Positions 24,059-34,334 of a DNA stretch of 64,000 bases are shown here, one piece after another (the first letter of the stretch is position 1; each line of letters opens with the position of its first letter). Made by a program: the position numbers and the translations under genes. The notes beneath the pieces are model-generated. The model saw only the letters and a program-made list of their open reading frames with translations. It searched no databases and was not told where the DNA came from. Source of the DNA: Lactococcus carnosus (lineage in GTDB: Bacteria > Bacillota > Bacilli > Lactobacillales > Streptococcaceae); assembly GCF_006770265.1 (NCBI RefSeq), contig NZ_CP017194.1, positions 372,001 to 436,000 of the forward strand, written 5' to 3'.

Positions 24059-26764
24059 ATGAAACATATCAAAAATACATGGAAATTAGTTGTTATCGAC
24101 TGGCAACGTATTTTCAAAAATCCAATCGCTCTATTTTTAATTATAGCCTTGATGTTTATTCCGTCTTTATATGCCTGGTTTAATATTAAAGCCCTTTGGG
24201 ATCCCTATGCAAACACATCACAGCTCCCTATTGCGGTTTATAGTAATGATAAAACTCAGAAGTTTCAAGATAAGTCGATTAATATCGGCGATGATGTCCT
24301 AAAAAACCTTAAGAAAAATAAACAGCTTGGCTGGCAGTTTGTGTCATCAAAGGCTGCCTTAGATAAAGGTGTCAAGTCTGGTAAGTATTATGCGGGTATT
24401 TATCTGCCATCAGACTTTTCTAAAAATTTACTTAGTTTTACGACTGGAGATATCAAAAAACCTAATATTGTTTATTCAATAAATGAAAAAATAAACGCCA
24501 TCGCCCCTAAAATTACGGCTAAAGGTGCTTCTTCTTTACAGAGCCAAATTTCCGAAGAATTTATCAAGACGGCCAGTACAACCTTGCTCAAAACGTTCAA
24601 TACGATTGGCTATGATATTGATAAAAATATGGTCAGTATCCAAAAGATAAAAAGTACCATATTATCGACCAATGATAACCTGGCTACTATTGATCAATAT
24701 ACACAACAAGTTGTTAACTTACATGGTAAGATGCCAGATTTAAAAGATAAACTGACCAAAGCCAATGCCTTTATTGACTATTTACCTCAGGTTGATGAGA
24801 TGGGGCAAAAAATTGTCAAACTCAATGATAGTATGCCAACGATCAAAAATCAGCTGGCAGTTATTATGACACTGCAAGAAAAAATACCTGAAATCGAAAA
24901 TGCTGGTAACCAACTTGCCATGATTGATCAAGATTTTGACGGTGTCCAAAAAACGATGACCGACGGTATTCAAGAAGCAAAACAAGGCCTCACCATCATC
25001 AATCAAGTCCAAACACAGTTGCCAAACATAAAAGAACTTGGTGACAATGCGAATAAGCTTGCTGATATCAGTTTAAATGGGGCAAAAGATCTTAAAAATG
25101 CCCTACCTGGTATCACAAGTAGTGTGAAGGTAACCCTCCAATCATTGCAAAATCTTGCTGATAATACAACCTCTATTGTGACAACGATCAAGCAAGCCGT
25201 AGCAGATGGTAAGTTGACACCGGAAGAAAAAACGCAAATTGCTGGTCTGGTACAAGCCTACCAAGCCAATATTGCTGCGCAACAGACTGCTATCCAGAAC
25301 CTCATTAATTTCATGAGAGAACTTGAGAAAAACGCGGGTAATCAGGATCTGGACCCGACGATTAAGCAATTAACAAATTTGAGCACCACATTAGGTGGAA
25401 TCAGTGATAAACTTGGCCAAGTAAATACGCTGATTCAAAATGGCGATTTGTCAAAAATAGATGCGCTACTGGATGAGGTTGATACATTAGCCAAAAATGT
25501 TTCCGCTCTTGTAGGTCAAATTAACGCTGGGGCAATCAGTACAACAGTTGAGAATTTGCTAAATCAGTTCATCACAACGACTGAGAAGGCTAAAAATTTG
25601 TTAACGCAAGCACAGGCGATTGATTTTGATAAGCTACTTAAGGCAACCAGTGCAACAGTTGCTAATGCGATTAGCATCCTTGAAAAATACCAAAAGGAGA
25701 TGCCTGCGATCAAGCAAGAAGTGCATGACGCGAGCACGATGCTAAACGGCAACATGGGGGCAATTATTGCTGGCATCAACAAAGGTGCCTCACTTTATCA
25801 AAATGACTTACCACTTGTCACGCAAAAATTATCTGATGCAGCTAATTTTGTCAAAACTGACTACCCAGGTATTCGTAAAGATTTGACGCAAACACTTGGC
25901 ACAATCAATGATAAGATGCCAGACTTAGAAAAAGCCTTGGATAGCGCGAATGACTTAATCGTCAACGATTGGCCTAATATTAAAGCAGGCGTTCAAAAGG
26001 CAGCAGATGCAATCCGAAAGGGTGAGCAAGAAGTCGATTTAGGAGATATCGTCAAACTGTTGAAACTAGATGCGACTAAAGAAAGTGATTTCTTAACACA
26101 GCCTGTAGACATTCAAGAGAATGCGATCTATCCAATTGCCAATAATGGGTCTGCCAGTACGCCTTTTTATACAGCACTTTGTTTATGGGTGGGTGCGGTC
26201 TTATTCTCTAGTCTTGCTGTAACGGAAGTCCATCTTAGAGAAAAAGATAAAGGACGCTTTACCAAAAGAGAACAGTTTTCTGCACGTATGCTGACCTTTA
26301 TCGTGATGGGCATTGGTCAGGCCTTGATTGTGACTTTAGGGAATTACTTTGGTTTAGGTGTCTCAGTGCATAACCCATTTTACAGTGTTTTATTTGCGGT
26401 ACTAATCGGGATTGTATTCATGACCATGGTCTATGTACTTGTGGCCTTGTTTGGTAATATTGGTAAGGGAATTGCGATTATTATTTTGGTCTTGTCTATC
26501 TCCGGTGGGGGTGGGAACTACCCGATTCAAGTATCCGGTAAGTTCTTCCAAGCCATTAATCCTTATCTCCCATTTACGCATGCTGTTAATTTATTACGGG
26601 AGTCAGCAGGTGGTATTTACTGGGCAAATGCTTGGATTGCTATTGTGATTCTGATCGCTGTTGCACTTCTCTTTGGTTCGGTCGGGTTATGGCTCTTCCC
26701 ACATCTAGAAGGAACATCGAAAAAAATATCAGAAGCAACAAAAAAAAGTCATATTTTTCATTGA
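24059..26764 (+). CDS. pip: YhgE/Pip family membrane protein (phage infection protein homologue)
   Basis: A 901-residue protein of the same length as lactococcal Pip, the membrane receptor needed by c2-type phages. An N-terminal span (about 20-42, ending [16 protein letters not shown], the family signature) is followed by a roughly 650-residue extracellular region of long amphipathic helices with many Asn/Gln/Lys and repeated heptad-like patterns, then about five C-terminal spans (from about 700) including the [16 protein letters not shown] motif. YhgE/Pip proteins share an ancestor with EsaA/YueB of type VII secretion. AGGAG precedes ATG; a terminator follows. Confidence 0.88.
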   Translation: MKHIKNTWKLVVIDWQRIFKNPIALFLIIALMFIPSLYAWFNIKALWDPYANTSQLPIAVYSNDKTQKFQDKSINIGDDVLKNLKKNKQLGWQFVSSKAALDKGVKSGKYYAGIYLPSDFSKNLLSFTTGDIKKPNIVYSINEKINAIAPKITAKGASSLQSQISEEFIKTASTTLLKTFNTIGYDIDKNMVSIQKIKSTILSTNDNLATIDQYTQQVVNLHGKMPDLKDKLTKANAFIDYLPQVDEMGQKIVKLNDSMPTIKNQLAVIMTLQEKIPEIENAGNQLAMIDQDFDGVQKTMTDGIQEAKQGLTIINQVQTQLPNIKELGDNANKLADISLNGAKDLKNALPGITSSVKVTLQSLQNLADNTTSIVTTIKQAVADGKLTPEEKTQIAGLVQAYQANIAAQQTAIQNLINFMRELEKNAGNQDLDPTIKQLTNLSTTLGGISDKLGQVNTLIQNGDLSKIDALLDEVDTLAKNVSALVGQINAGAISTTVENLLNQFITTTEKAKNLLTQAQAIDFDKLLKATSATVANAISILEKYQKEMPAIKQEVHDASTMLNGNMGAIIAGINKGASLYQNDLPLVTQKLSDAANFVKTDYPGIRKDLTQTLGTINDKMPDLEKALDSANDLIVNDWPNIKAGVQKAADAIRKGEQEVDLGDIVKLLKLDATKESDFLTQPVDIQENAIYPIANNGSASTPFYTALCLWVGAVLFSSLAVTEVHLREKDKGRFTKREQFSARMLTFIVMGIGQALIVTLGNYFGLGVSVHNPFYSVLFAVLIGIVFMTMVYVLVALFGNIGKGIAIIILVLSISGGGGNYPIQVSGKFFQAINPYLPFTHAVNLLRESAGGIYWANAWIAIVILIAVALLFGSVGLWLFPHLEGTSKKISEATKKSHIFH

Positions 26765-26768
26765 TAGT

Positions 26769-26797
26769 AAGCCATATCTTCTTGATGTGGCTTTTTC
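26769..26797 (+). terminator. Terminator of tetR-pip
   Basis: AAGCCATATC and GATGTGGCTT pair with one wobble around TTCTT, followed by T residues. Confidence 0.8.
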
Positions 26798-26981
26798 TTT
26801 TCATGATATAAGGTGGTGAAGGTGGGCGTAACTTTTCTGGTTTATAACTTATGTGTCCTGATGCTAGTAGGGACTTGCCATAGGAGTGCTTTTTTGAATG
26901 CTAAATATAACAAACATATTTTTGCTATCCCATCTTTTTTGAGCTACAATATAGTTAATATGTAAAAATGAAGGGAGTTTT

Positions 26982-28700
26982 GTGAGACGTTTATTAAAAT
27001 ATGCACGGGACTATCGAAAACAGATTATTTTAGGGCCTTTTTTCAAATTTTTAGAGGCAGTATTTGAATTGGTATTGCCTTTATTGATGGCCAAAATGAT
27101 TGACCAAGGCATACGCGCGGGCAATAAGGGAATGGTCTGGGAAATGGTCGGTTGGATGGTTGCCATGTCGATCATTGGGATGATTTGTGCTATTATTTGT
27201 CAGTATTATTCATCTATTGCCTCTCAAGGATTTGGTACTGAACTTCGTAACGAACTAATGAAGAAAATCAACCAATTATCCCATCAGGATTTAAATCAGT
27301 TCGGGACAGATACCTTGATTACCCGTTTAACAAACGATATCAATCAGCTACAATTAGCTTTGGCCATGCTGATTCGACTAGTTGTTCGTGCGCCATTCTT
27401 AAGTATTGGCTCTGTTATCATGGCTTTTTATATCGACTGGCAGACTGGCTTACTTTATCTCATTTTACTACCTGTATTCTGTGTGATCTTATTTTTTATC
27501 GTGCGTTACAGTGTGCCGTTATATAAGCGCGTCCAAGAAAAATTGGACCAGTTAAATGAATTAGTCAATCAAAATCTAAGTGGTGTGCGTGTCATTCGTG
27601 CTTTTGCAAGACGTAAGAGCGATGTCAAACATTTTGATAAAGCAACTGATGACTTAGCAAATGTTTATCAACGTGTGACCAATCTTTCAGCCTTATTATC
27701 ACCAGCAACAACGCTTGTCATGAATTTAGGGATTGTTGCCTTGATTTATATCGGTGGCATCAAAGTCAATACGGGACACTTAACACCAGGTGAAGTATTG
27801 GCTTTGATTAATTATATGAATCAGATGTTGCTTGCCTTGATTGTTGTCTCTAACCTAGTCGTTATCTTCACACGTGCAGCAGCTTCTGCAGGTCGTGTCA
27901 ATCAAGTATTTGACCAAGTGTCGTCTTTAAGCCAACCAGAGCAGGCTAAGACGTCGCCGAATCAAGTAGATTTCATCCAATTTAATAAGGTTGATTTCCG
28001 CTATGAAGCCAAAGCTGGTTTGTCGCTAGAAGACATCAGTTTTACGCTAAAAGCAGGTGAATTTCTAGGGATTACAGGTGCAACGGGGAGTGGTAAATCG
28101 ACCTTAACCCAATTGATTCCACGTTTTTATGATGTTGCAGCAGGTCATGTCAGGGTCAATGGGTTAGATGTCCGTGATTGGGATCTTGAAAAATTACGGC
28201 AACAAATGGCCTTTGTCCCTCAGACATCAGTTTTATTCCACGGCACGATTCGAGAGAATTTACAGTGGGGGGATCCAACTGCTACAGATGATGCCTGTTG
28301 GCAGGCCCTCACGACAGCTCAATGTCGGGAGTTTGTCGAAAAACTACCAGACGGGTTGGACACGATGGTTATGGAGAATGGTAAGAATTTCTCTGGTGGT
28401 CAAAAACAACGGTTGACGATTGCTAGAGCTTTGATTCGCAAGCCAAGGCTTTTGATCTTGGATGATTCGCTTTCTGCCTTAGATTACCAAACAGACTTGG
28501 ATTTACGAAAAGCTCTGGCCAGTGACCTGGATAGTGCAATCATTATCATATCGCAACGTGTTCGCTCAATTCAACACGCCAATCAAATACTCGTTTTAGA
28601 TAATGGCTGCTTAGTTGGTAAAGGGAGTCACGATGAGTTATTAAAGACGTCACCGGAATACCAAGCCATTATTGCTTCACAGGAGGAAACACATGACTAA
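26982..28700 (+). CDS. Heterodimeric ABC exporter subunit with degenerate ATPase site
   Basis: A 572-residue half-transporter: six spans in residues 1-310, nucleotide-binding domain from about 335. Walker A GATGSGKST and signature FSGGQKQR are intact, but Walker B ends in LILDD rather than LILDE and the switch histidine is Gln in ISQRV. This is the degenerate partner of multidrug exporters of the LmrC/BmrC type. GTG start with GAAGGGAG upstream. Its last 8 bases overlap the next gene. No cognate regulator directly precedes it, and 26798-26981 shows only a possible -10 near 26948. Confidence 0.88.
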   Translation: MRRLLKYARDYRKQIILGPFFKFLEAVFELVLPLLMAKMIDQGIRAGNKGMVWEMVGWMVAMSIIGMICAIICQYYSSIASQGFGTELRNELMKKINQLSHQDLNQFGTDTLITRLTNDINQLQLALAMLIRLVVRAPFLSIGSVIMAFYIDWQTGLLYLILLPVFCVILFFIVRYSVPLYKRVQEKLDQLNELVNQNLSGVRVIRAFARRKSDVKHFDKATDDLANVYQRVTNLSALLSPATTLVMNLGIVALIYIGGIKVNTGHLTPGEVLALINYMNQMLLALIVVSNLVVIFTRAAASAGRVNQVFDQVSSLSQPEQAKTSPNQVDFIQFNKVDFRYEAKAGLSLEDISFTLKAGEFLGITGATGSGKSTLTQLIPRFYDVAAGHVRVNGLDVRDWDLEKLRQQMAFVPQTSVLFHGTIRENLQWGDPTATDDACWQALTTAQCREFVEKLPDGLDTMVMENGKNFSGGQKQRLTIARALIRKPRLLILDDSLSALDYQTDLDLRKALASDLDSAIIIISQRVRSIQHANQILVLDNGCLVGKGSHDELLKTSPEYQAIIASQEETHD

Positions 28701-30444
28701 AACAAAAAATACTAGTTCATTAGGTTTCTTTTTACCCTACCTGATGGCCTTTCGATTAGAGTTGGTCTTGTCAATTCTTTGTGGTCTTGCTAGTGGCACG
28801 ACGGTCGTTTTGATGACTTACTATATCGGGATTAGTGTCGATCAGATGGCTCAGCAAGGTCAAGTTAATTTTGCAATCATTCAGCATGTGCTATCCCTAT
28901 TCTTGGGCGTTTTGGTTGTGACAGTGATTAGTCAATTGCTCATTCAACGCTTAAGTAATCGACTGGCTTATCGATCAATCGCAGCCTTGCGTAAAGATAC
29001 GTTCACGCATCTTAACCAATTGCCTTTAAGATACTACGATCAAACTGCTCACGGCGATATTGTCAGTCGGTTTACCAATGATATGGATAATATCTCATCT
29101 GCTAGTGCTGCCGTCTTTAATCAACTTTTTTCAGGCGTTACGGTTGTCATTATTGCACTAGGGTTTATGTTATATCTAAGTCCAGTTTTAACGCTCGTTG
29201 TCCTTATTTCGACACCAATCATCTTTCTAGTTTCCTGGCTTGTCGCGCGTGCTTCTCAGCAAGATTTTGTGAGTCAGCAACGGATTATAGGCACTATTTC
29301 AGGCTATATCACAGAAATGATTGGTAATCAAAAAACGGTTAAGGCCTTTCAAAGAGAAGCGATTAACCAATCGCAATTTGAAAGTTTAAATCAAGAGCTC
29401 TATGTTAAAGGTCAAAAAGCGCAGTTTTCTTCTTCCTTAACTAACCCCTTATCACGGTTTGTTGACCATTTGGCCTACCTATCGGTTGGCTGTGTTGGTG
29501 GCTTATTAGTCTTACAAGGCTCAACTACTGTGACAATCGGTGTCATTTCTAGTTTTACGATTTATGCCAGTCAGTTTACAAAACCATTTATTGAAATATC
29601 AGGTATTACGGTGCAGATTCAGACAGCATTTGCCGGCTTAAAACGGACACAGGAAATCATGGACCAACCGATTGAGTTGGCAGACAGCCCAGATGCCCGT
29701 GTATTAGATCATGCTAAGGGAGAAATAGATTTCCGTGAGGTTAGCTTTGGCTATAATCCCAAACAACCGTTGATCACTGATTTTTCATTGACAGTTGCGC
29801 CAGGTGAAATGATCGCTATCGTTGGTAAGACAGGTGCCGGAAAATCAACGCTGATTAATCTATTGATGCGCTTTTATGATGTTGACAAGGGCAGTATTGA
29901 AATTGATGGCACGGATATCCGGGATTTAACACGTGATAGTTTACGCCAAAGTTTTGGGATGGTCTTACAAGAAACTTGGCTATTTGGGAGTTCCTTAAGG
30001 GCTAATCTCAGATACGGTCGAAAATCAGCAACAGATGAGGACATCTATGCAGCCTTAAAAGCAGTTTATATGTATGACTTTGTCATGCGCTTACCTGACA
30101 AATTAGATACGGAAATTGGGGAGCATGCCCTCAAACTTTCTGAAGGGCAACGTCAGTTGCTCACGATCGCAAGAACGATGATTAGTGAGCCACAAATGCT
30201 GATTTTGGATGAAGCAACGAGTGCGGTAGACACACTAACTGAGCAAAAAATTCAGAAAGCCTTTATGTCAATGATGGTAGGCCGAACAAGCTTCATCATT
30301 GCCCATAGATTATCCACAATCAAGAATGCTGATAAGATTCTAGTCTTGAATCAAGGTCAAATTGTTGAAATTGGCAGTCATGATGCGCTAATGCAACAAC
30401 AAGGCTACTATTTCAAATTACAACAAGCCCAATTTGCCCAATAA
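28693..30444 (+). CDS. Heterodimeric ABC exporter subunit with catalytic ATPase site
   Basis: A 583-residue half-transporter and partner of the preceding gene: six spans, then a nucleotide-binding domain with Walker A GKTGAGKST, Walker B LILDEATSAVD with catalytic Glu, and switch His in IIAHRLSTI. The signature is LSEGQRQ, altered from LSGGQ, so the degenerate composite site combines this signature with the partner's altered Walker B. ATG 28693 has AGGAGG 7 bases upstream and overlaps the partner stop. The substrate is probably a drug or lipophilic compound (LmrCD/BmrCD class). Confidence 0.88.
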   Translation: MTKTKNTSSLGFFLPYLMAFRLELVLSILCGLASGTTVVLMTYYIGISVDQMAQQGQVNFAIIQHVLSLFLGVLVVTVISQLLIQRLSNRLAYRSIAALRKDTFTHLNQLPLRYYDQTAHGDIVSRFTNDMDNISSASAAVFNQLFSGVTVVIIALGFMLYLSPVLTLVVLISTPIIFLVSWLVARASQQDFVSQQRIIGTISGYITEMIGNQKTVKAFQREAINQSQFESLNQELYVKGQKAQFSSSLTNPLSRFVDHLAYLSVGCVGGLLVLQGSTTVTIGVISSFTIYASQFTKPFIEISGITVQIQTAFAGLKRTQEIMDQPIELADSPDARVLDHAKGEIDFREVSFGYNPKQPLITDFSLTVAPGEMIAIVGKTGAGKSTLINLLMRFYDVDKGSIEIDGTDIRDLTRDSLRQSFGMVLQETWLFGSSLRANLRYGRKSATDEDIYAALKAVYMYDFVMRLPDKLDTEIGEHALKLSEGQRQLLTIARTMISEPQMLILDEATSAVDTLTEQKIQKAFMSMMVGRTSFIIAHRLSTIKNADKILVLNQGQIVEIGSHDALMQQQGYYFKLQQAQFAQ

Positions 30445-30484
30445 ATTGCGCCAGTCGCCTTTAGAGGTGATACGAGAAGCAGGC

Positions 30485-30520
30485 GTTGACCAACCACTCA
30501 GTGGTTGGTCAACTTTTTTT
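30485..30520 (+). terminator. Strong terminator of the ABC exporter operon
   Basis: GTTGACCAACCACT and AGTGGTTGGTCAAC are exact inverse copies flanking a single C, followed by seven T residues. An outer pair, GCAGGCGTTGA (30479-30489) and TCAACGCCTGC (30536-30546), could compete with it. Confidence 0.9.
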
Positions 30521-30657
30521 GTTACAGGCTTAAGATCAACGCCTGCCTTGTAAAAGTAGAGAGATGCTGCTCGAAATTGGCTAGTGCTTGATGAGATATC
30601 GTATGTTAAGTCTGAGATTTTTCTCGGATTTTTTCGTATAATAGGTAATAGCATAGT

Positions 30658-30670
30658 AAAAAAAAAAAAA
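30658..30670 (+). repeat. 13-A homopolymer upstream of dut
   Basis: Thirteen A residues lie between a -10-like TATAAT (30637-30642) and the dut ribosome binding site. Confidence 0.9.
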
Positions 30671-30687
30671 GTAAATAAATTGGAGAT

Positions 30688-31137
30688 ATGATGAAAACAC
30701 GCGGATTTGAATTAGTCACAGCTTATCAAGATACTGGTCTTACCTTACCTGTAAGAAGTACAGCCCATGCTGCCGGGTACGATTTTAGTGCTGCTGAAAC
30801 AGTGATTTTACAGGCAGGAGAAATCAAGCTCATTCCGACAGGTATCAAAGCTTATATGCAGGCTGGTGAAGTGCTTTATCTCTATGATCGCTCTTCAAAT
30901 CCCCGTAAAAAAGGCTTGGTTATGATTAATAGTGTCGGTGTCATCGATGGCGATTACTATGGTAATCCTGATAATGAAGGGCATATTTTTACACAGATGA
31001 AAAATATTACAGATGGTGTCGTGCAGGTTACTAAGGGTGAACGCATTGCTCAAGGCGTCTTTGTGCCCTATTTATTAGCAGATGCAGATGATGCAGCAGG
31101 CACACGTGTTGGCGGATTTGGTAGTACAGGTAACTGA
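30688..31137 (+). CDS. dut: dUTP diphosphatase
   Basis: Hydrolyses dUTP to dUMP, keeping uracil out of DNA and feeding thymidylate synthesis. A trimeric-type dUTPase of 149 residues with the motifs in order: AGYDFSAAE (1), DRSSNPRKKGL (2), NSVGVIDGDYYGN (3, with the catalytic Asp), KGERIAQGVF (4) and GGFGSTG (5, the flexible C-terminus). TTGGAG precedes tandem ATG codons. It heads a compact run dut-GNAT-radA. A 13-A tract lies just upstream. Confidence 0.93.
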   Translation: MMKTRGFELVTAYQDTGLTLPVRSTAHAAGYDFSAAETVILQAGEIKLIPTGIKAYMQAGEVLYLYDRSSNPRKKGLVMINSVGVIDGDYYGNPDNEGHIFTQMKNITDGVVQVTKGERIAQGVFVPYLLADADDAAGTRVGGFGSTGN

Positions 31138-31138
31138 T

Positions 31139-31567
31139 ATGCAACTTAGACTGGCTGAGTTAGCAGATGCAAAAAGGTTACAAGCCTTGTCTTCCCTTCT
31201 AGGCTATTCCTATCCACTCGAGAAGTTGACAGTAAACTTAACGACTAGTTTAGCAGATACCAAACAACTTATTCTGGTAGTGGAGCATGATGGTCTTGTA
31301 TTAGGCTATTGTCATGCAGAATATTATGAGCCACTCTATGCAGACAAGTTGCTAAATGTACTTGGTCTGGTTGTAGACAAGTCACATCAAGGACAAGGCA
31401 TTGGTTCAGCATTACTTGATGCAATCGCCTCGTATGCACTTGAACAAGGTATCCGAGCTATTCGACTAAACTCAGGTGAAGATAGAAATGCAGCGCACTG
31501 TTTTTACGAAAAAAATGGGTATATCAGTAACAAACAACAAAAAAACTTTATTAAAAGATTAGGATAG
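31139..31567 (+). CDS. GNAT-family N-acetyltransferase
   Basis: A 142-residue acetyltransferase: LGLVVDKSHQGQGIGSALLDAIA carries the acetyl-CoA-binding R/Q-x-x-G-x-G/A pattern near residue 83, followed by AIRLNSGEDRNAAHCFYEKNGY. Substrate unknown. ATG 31139 begins one base after the dut stop, and radA follows 9 bases after the stop, so it is embedded in one operon. An upstream in-frame extension lies inside dut and is rejected. Confidence 0.85.
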   Translation: MQLRLAELADAKRLQALSSLLGYSYPLEKLTVNLTTSLADTKQLILVVEHDGLVLGYCHAEYYEPLYADKLLNVLGLVVDKSHQGQGIGSALLDAIASYALEQGIRAIRLNSGEDRNAAHCFYEKNGYISNKQQKNFIKRLG

Positions 31568-31576
31568 CAAAACACA

Positions 31577-32941
31577 ATGGCTAAAATAAAATCAAAATTC
31601 GTCTGTCAGTCATGTGGCTACCAGTCTGCTAAATACTTAGGAAGATGTCCAAACTGTGGCGCTTGGAGTTCGTTTGTTGAAGAGGTAGAGGCTAAGACAG
31701 TCAAAAATGCCCGGGTTACCTTAACTGGCGAGAAAACAAAACCCATTAAATTAGGTGAAGTCGAAAGCTTAGATACCCCACGTGTTCTGACGGAGATGGG
31801 TGAATTTAATCGCGTTCTAGGTGGGGGCGTGGTACCTGGTAGCTTAATTCTTATCGGTGGAGATCCAGGAATTGGCAAGTCAACGATTCTCTTACAAGTT
31901 TCAGTTCAACTTGCTAATCTTGGTCGTGTCTTATATGTATCTGGTGAAGAGTCTGCCCAACAAATTAAGATGCGAGCTGAACGGTTAGGGGATTTAGACT
32001 CAGACTTCTATCTATATGCTGAAAACAACATGCAAAATATTCGGGCGGAAATCGAAAAGTTACAACCTGATTTTCTCGTCATAGACTCAATTCAAACAGT
32101 CATGAGTCCTGAAATTACAGGCGTTCAGGGCTCTGTTAGTCAGGTTCGAGAAGTAACTGCTGAACTGCTTCAGATTGCAAAAACGAATAATATCGCGACC
32201 TTTATCGTTGGTCATGTTACCAAAGAAGGTAGCCTTGCTGGACCTAGAATGCTAGAGCATATGGTAGATACGGTGCTCTATTTTGAAGGGGAACGCCAGC
32301 ACACTTTTCGCATTTTGAGAGCTGTAAAAAATCGGTTTGGCTCGACGAATGAGATTGGTATTTTTGAAATGCAGTCACAAGGGCTAGTTGAAGTGACAAA
32401 TCCTAGTGAAATCTTCTTAGAAGAACGTTTGGAAGGTGCAACGGGGTCAGCTATCGTAGTCTCGATGGAAGGGACACGTCCCATCCTTGTTGAAATCCAG
32501 TGTCTGGTTACACCGACAGTTTTTGGCAATGCCAGACGAACGACATCAGGTCTCGACTTTAATCGGGTCAGCTTAATCATGGCAGTCCTCGAAAAACGTG
32601 CAAACTTGCTACTTCAAAATCAGGATGCCTATCTCAAGTCAGCTGGGGGGGTTAAATTAGATGAGCCGGCTATTGATTTGGCAGTTGCGGTAGCGATTGT
32701 CTCAAGTTATAAGGAGAAACCAACACAACCAGATGTTGCTTTCATCGGTGAAATTGGCTTGACAGGAGAAATCAGGCGCGTGAATCGGATTGAAAGTCGG
32801 ATTAATGAAGCTGCTAAACTTGGCTTTAAAAAAATCTATGTACCAAAAAATGCATTAGTGGGCTTGGCTATTCCACCATCGATTAAAGTTGTTGGTGTCA
32901 CAACCTTAGCTGAAGTTTTGCAAAAAGTTTTTGGTGCTTAA
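31577..32941 (+). CDS. radA: DNA repair protein RadA
   Basis: RecA-like branch-migration helicase for recombinational repair and transformation. The 454 residues show a C4 zinc finger (CQSCGYQ...CPNCGAW, residues 10-30), Walker [11 protein letters not shown] near residue 97, the RadA-specific KNRFG motif near residue 254, and a C-terminal Lon-like domain ([19 protein letters not shown]). Normal length. In Bacillus radA is followed by disA; here disA is absent and a yacL-like gene follows after 319 bases. Confidence 0.96.
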   Translation: MAKIKSKFVCQSCGYQSAKYLGRCPNCGAWSSFVEEVEAKTVKNARVTLTGEKTKPIKLGEVESLDTPRVLTEMGEFNRVLGGGVVPGSLILIGGDPGIGKSTILLQVSVQLANLGRVLYVSGEESAQQIKMRAERLGDLDSDFYLYAENNMQNIRAEIEKLQPDFLVIDSIQTVMSPEITGVQGSVSQVREVTAELLQIAKTNNIATFIVGHVTKEGSLAGPRMLEHMVDTVLYFEGERQHTFRILRAVKNRFGSTNEIGIFEMQSQGLVEVTNPSEIFLEERLEGATGSAIVVSMEGTRPILVEIQCLVTPTVFGNARRTTSGLDFNRVSLIMAVLEKRANLLLQNQDAYLKSAGGVKLDEPAIDLAVAVAIVSSYKEKPTQPDVAFIGEIGLTGEIRRVNRIESRINEAAKLGFKKIYVPKNALVGLAIPPSIKVVGVTTLAEVLQKVFGA

Positions 32942-33260
32942 TTTCTTAAGACAGGTATTTTTAAGGTAAATATGCTAAAATTAAAAAGTATAAACATTTA
33001 CCATGTATTTGATAAGCTGATTGGCTTAACTTAACTTTCTATCAGTAACTCGATAGAAAGCCTAGGGTTTCAAATAGTAGTTATTTTCGTAACTTATCAT
33101 GGGTTTCTAACAAGATTGGCTATAATGCGTAGGTATTAGGAACTAACTCATAAGGTAATCATAAACAGCGCAGCTATTTGTAGGGTCATGTGGTACATTG
33201 ATAGACCACTAGAAAGCCAGACTAGTTTTAGTTCATCATTAATTAAGGAGCAGTAAGTAT
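32942..33260. other. Long leader region between radA and the yacL-like gene
   Basis: No gene is supported. It holds a perfect nine-pair hairpin CTTTCTATC/GATAGAAAG (33035-33060) without a T run, a smaller AAGC/GCTT hairpin at 33014-33027, a -10-like TATAAT (33121-33126) and AAGGAG just before the next gene. Confidence 0.5.
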
Positions 33261-34334
33261 ATGAAGCGAATTATCATTCATGTCTTGATGGTCATCGTCG
33301 GTGCAACAGTCGGCGATGCCTTTCTACCAGAGTTTTGGGTATTAATCAATCAAAGACAATTTCAAAATAATATAGTCGTCAACAGTTTTATCGGTGCACT
33401 TATTTTTCTTATTTTTTCGATTGTTTTTATCAGACTATTACTCAATTTTGTAGATAAGATTGACAAGGCAGTAGCCACAATTAATATTCCAACCATTACC
33501 TTAGGCTTTTTTGGGGGTGTGCTAGGCTTGGTGGTTGGTGCCATCGCCAGTTTACCATTATGGATATTACGCATCCCGATTTTGTCAACGATCATCCCCT
33601 TTCTATTGATGATGTTGGCCGTTTATGTGGGTTATAGTGTGTCAACCAAACGGGAAGCCGATATTTTAAAGTTTTTTAGCAAAAAGAAATCAGCACTTGT
33701 TATTAAACCAGAAAAAACTGAAAAACGAGACAGACGTAAACAAAAGGGCTATGGCAAATTATTAGATACGAGTGTGCTGATCGATGGTCGCATCTTTGAT
33801 ATCTTGAAGACTGGATTTTTAGATGGTGAAATCATTGTCCCTAACTTTGTCTTACTCGAATTACAGTTACTATCTGACAGTAATGATAATTTAAAGCGTG
33901 CCAAAGGTCGTCGAGGTCTGGATTTAGTAAATGATATGAAGGAAATCGCAAAAGTGACAGTGTCTGCTAAAGACTACACTGATATTCATGAAGTCGATAC
34001 AAAATTGTTACGCTATGCGTCTGAGACGGGTGCTGCACTTGTAACAAATGACTTTAATCTAAATAAAGTGGCCGAGATCCAAGGCGTTAAAGTATTAAAC
34101 ATTAACGACCTGGCAAATGCTGTCAAACCTCAGCTTATCGTTGGCGATACACTCGAGATTACGATTGTCAAGCAAGGAACTGAGCGACGCCAAGGGATTG
34201 GTTATTTACCAGATGGCACGATGATTGTGGTCGAAGAAACTGCTGATAAGCTAGATAAGAGAGTGACTGTAGAAGTGACGAAGTCCTTACAAACATCTGC
34301 AGGGCGCATGATTTTTGGTGAGCTAGTCCGATGA
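33261..34334 (+). CDS. Membrane PIN/TRAM-domain protein, YacL-like
   Basis: A 357-residue putative membrane-bound ribonuclease. The N-terminus has four hydrophobic segments (about 5-20, 30-55, 73-95, 100-120); a PIN nuclease domain starts at about residue 165 with the catalytic LLDTSVLIDGR and later Asp residues (TNDFNLNKVA); a TRAM nucleic-acid-binding domain occupies about 290-345. Family usual length 350-370. Its stop overlaps the ispD start by 4 bases. The order radA-yacL-ispD-ispF-gltX is that of Bacillus. Confidence 0.9.
   Translation: MKRIIIHVLMVIVGATVGDAFLPEFWVLINQRQFQNNIVVNSFIGALIFLIFSIVFIRLLLNFVDKIDKAVATINIPTITLGFFGGVLGLVVGAIASLPLWILRIPILSTIIPFLLMMLAVYVGYSVSTKREADILKFFSKKKSALVIKPEKTEKRDRRKQKGYGKLLDTSVLIDGRIFDILKTGFLDGEIIVPNFVLLELQLLSDSNDNLKRAKGRRGLDLVNDMKEIAKVTVSAKDYTDIHEVDTKLLRYASETGAALVTNDFNLNKVAEIQGVKVLNINDLANAVKPQLIVGDTLEITIVKQGTERRQGIGYLPDGTMIVVEETADKLDKRVTVEVTKSLQTSAGRMIFGELVR

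Noticed and set aside
30418-30654. 78-codon minus-strand frame after the ABC exporter
   Set aside because: It crosses the strong terminator and has no initiation signal.
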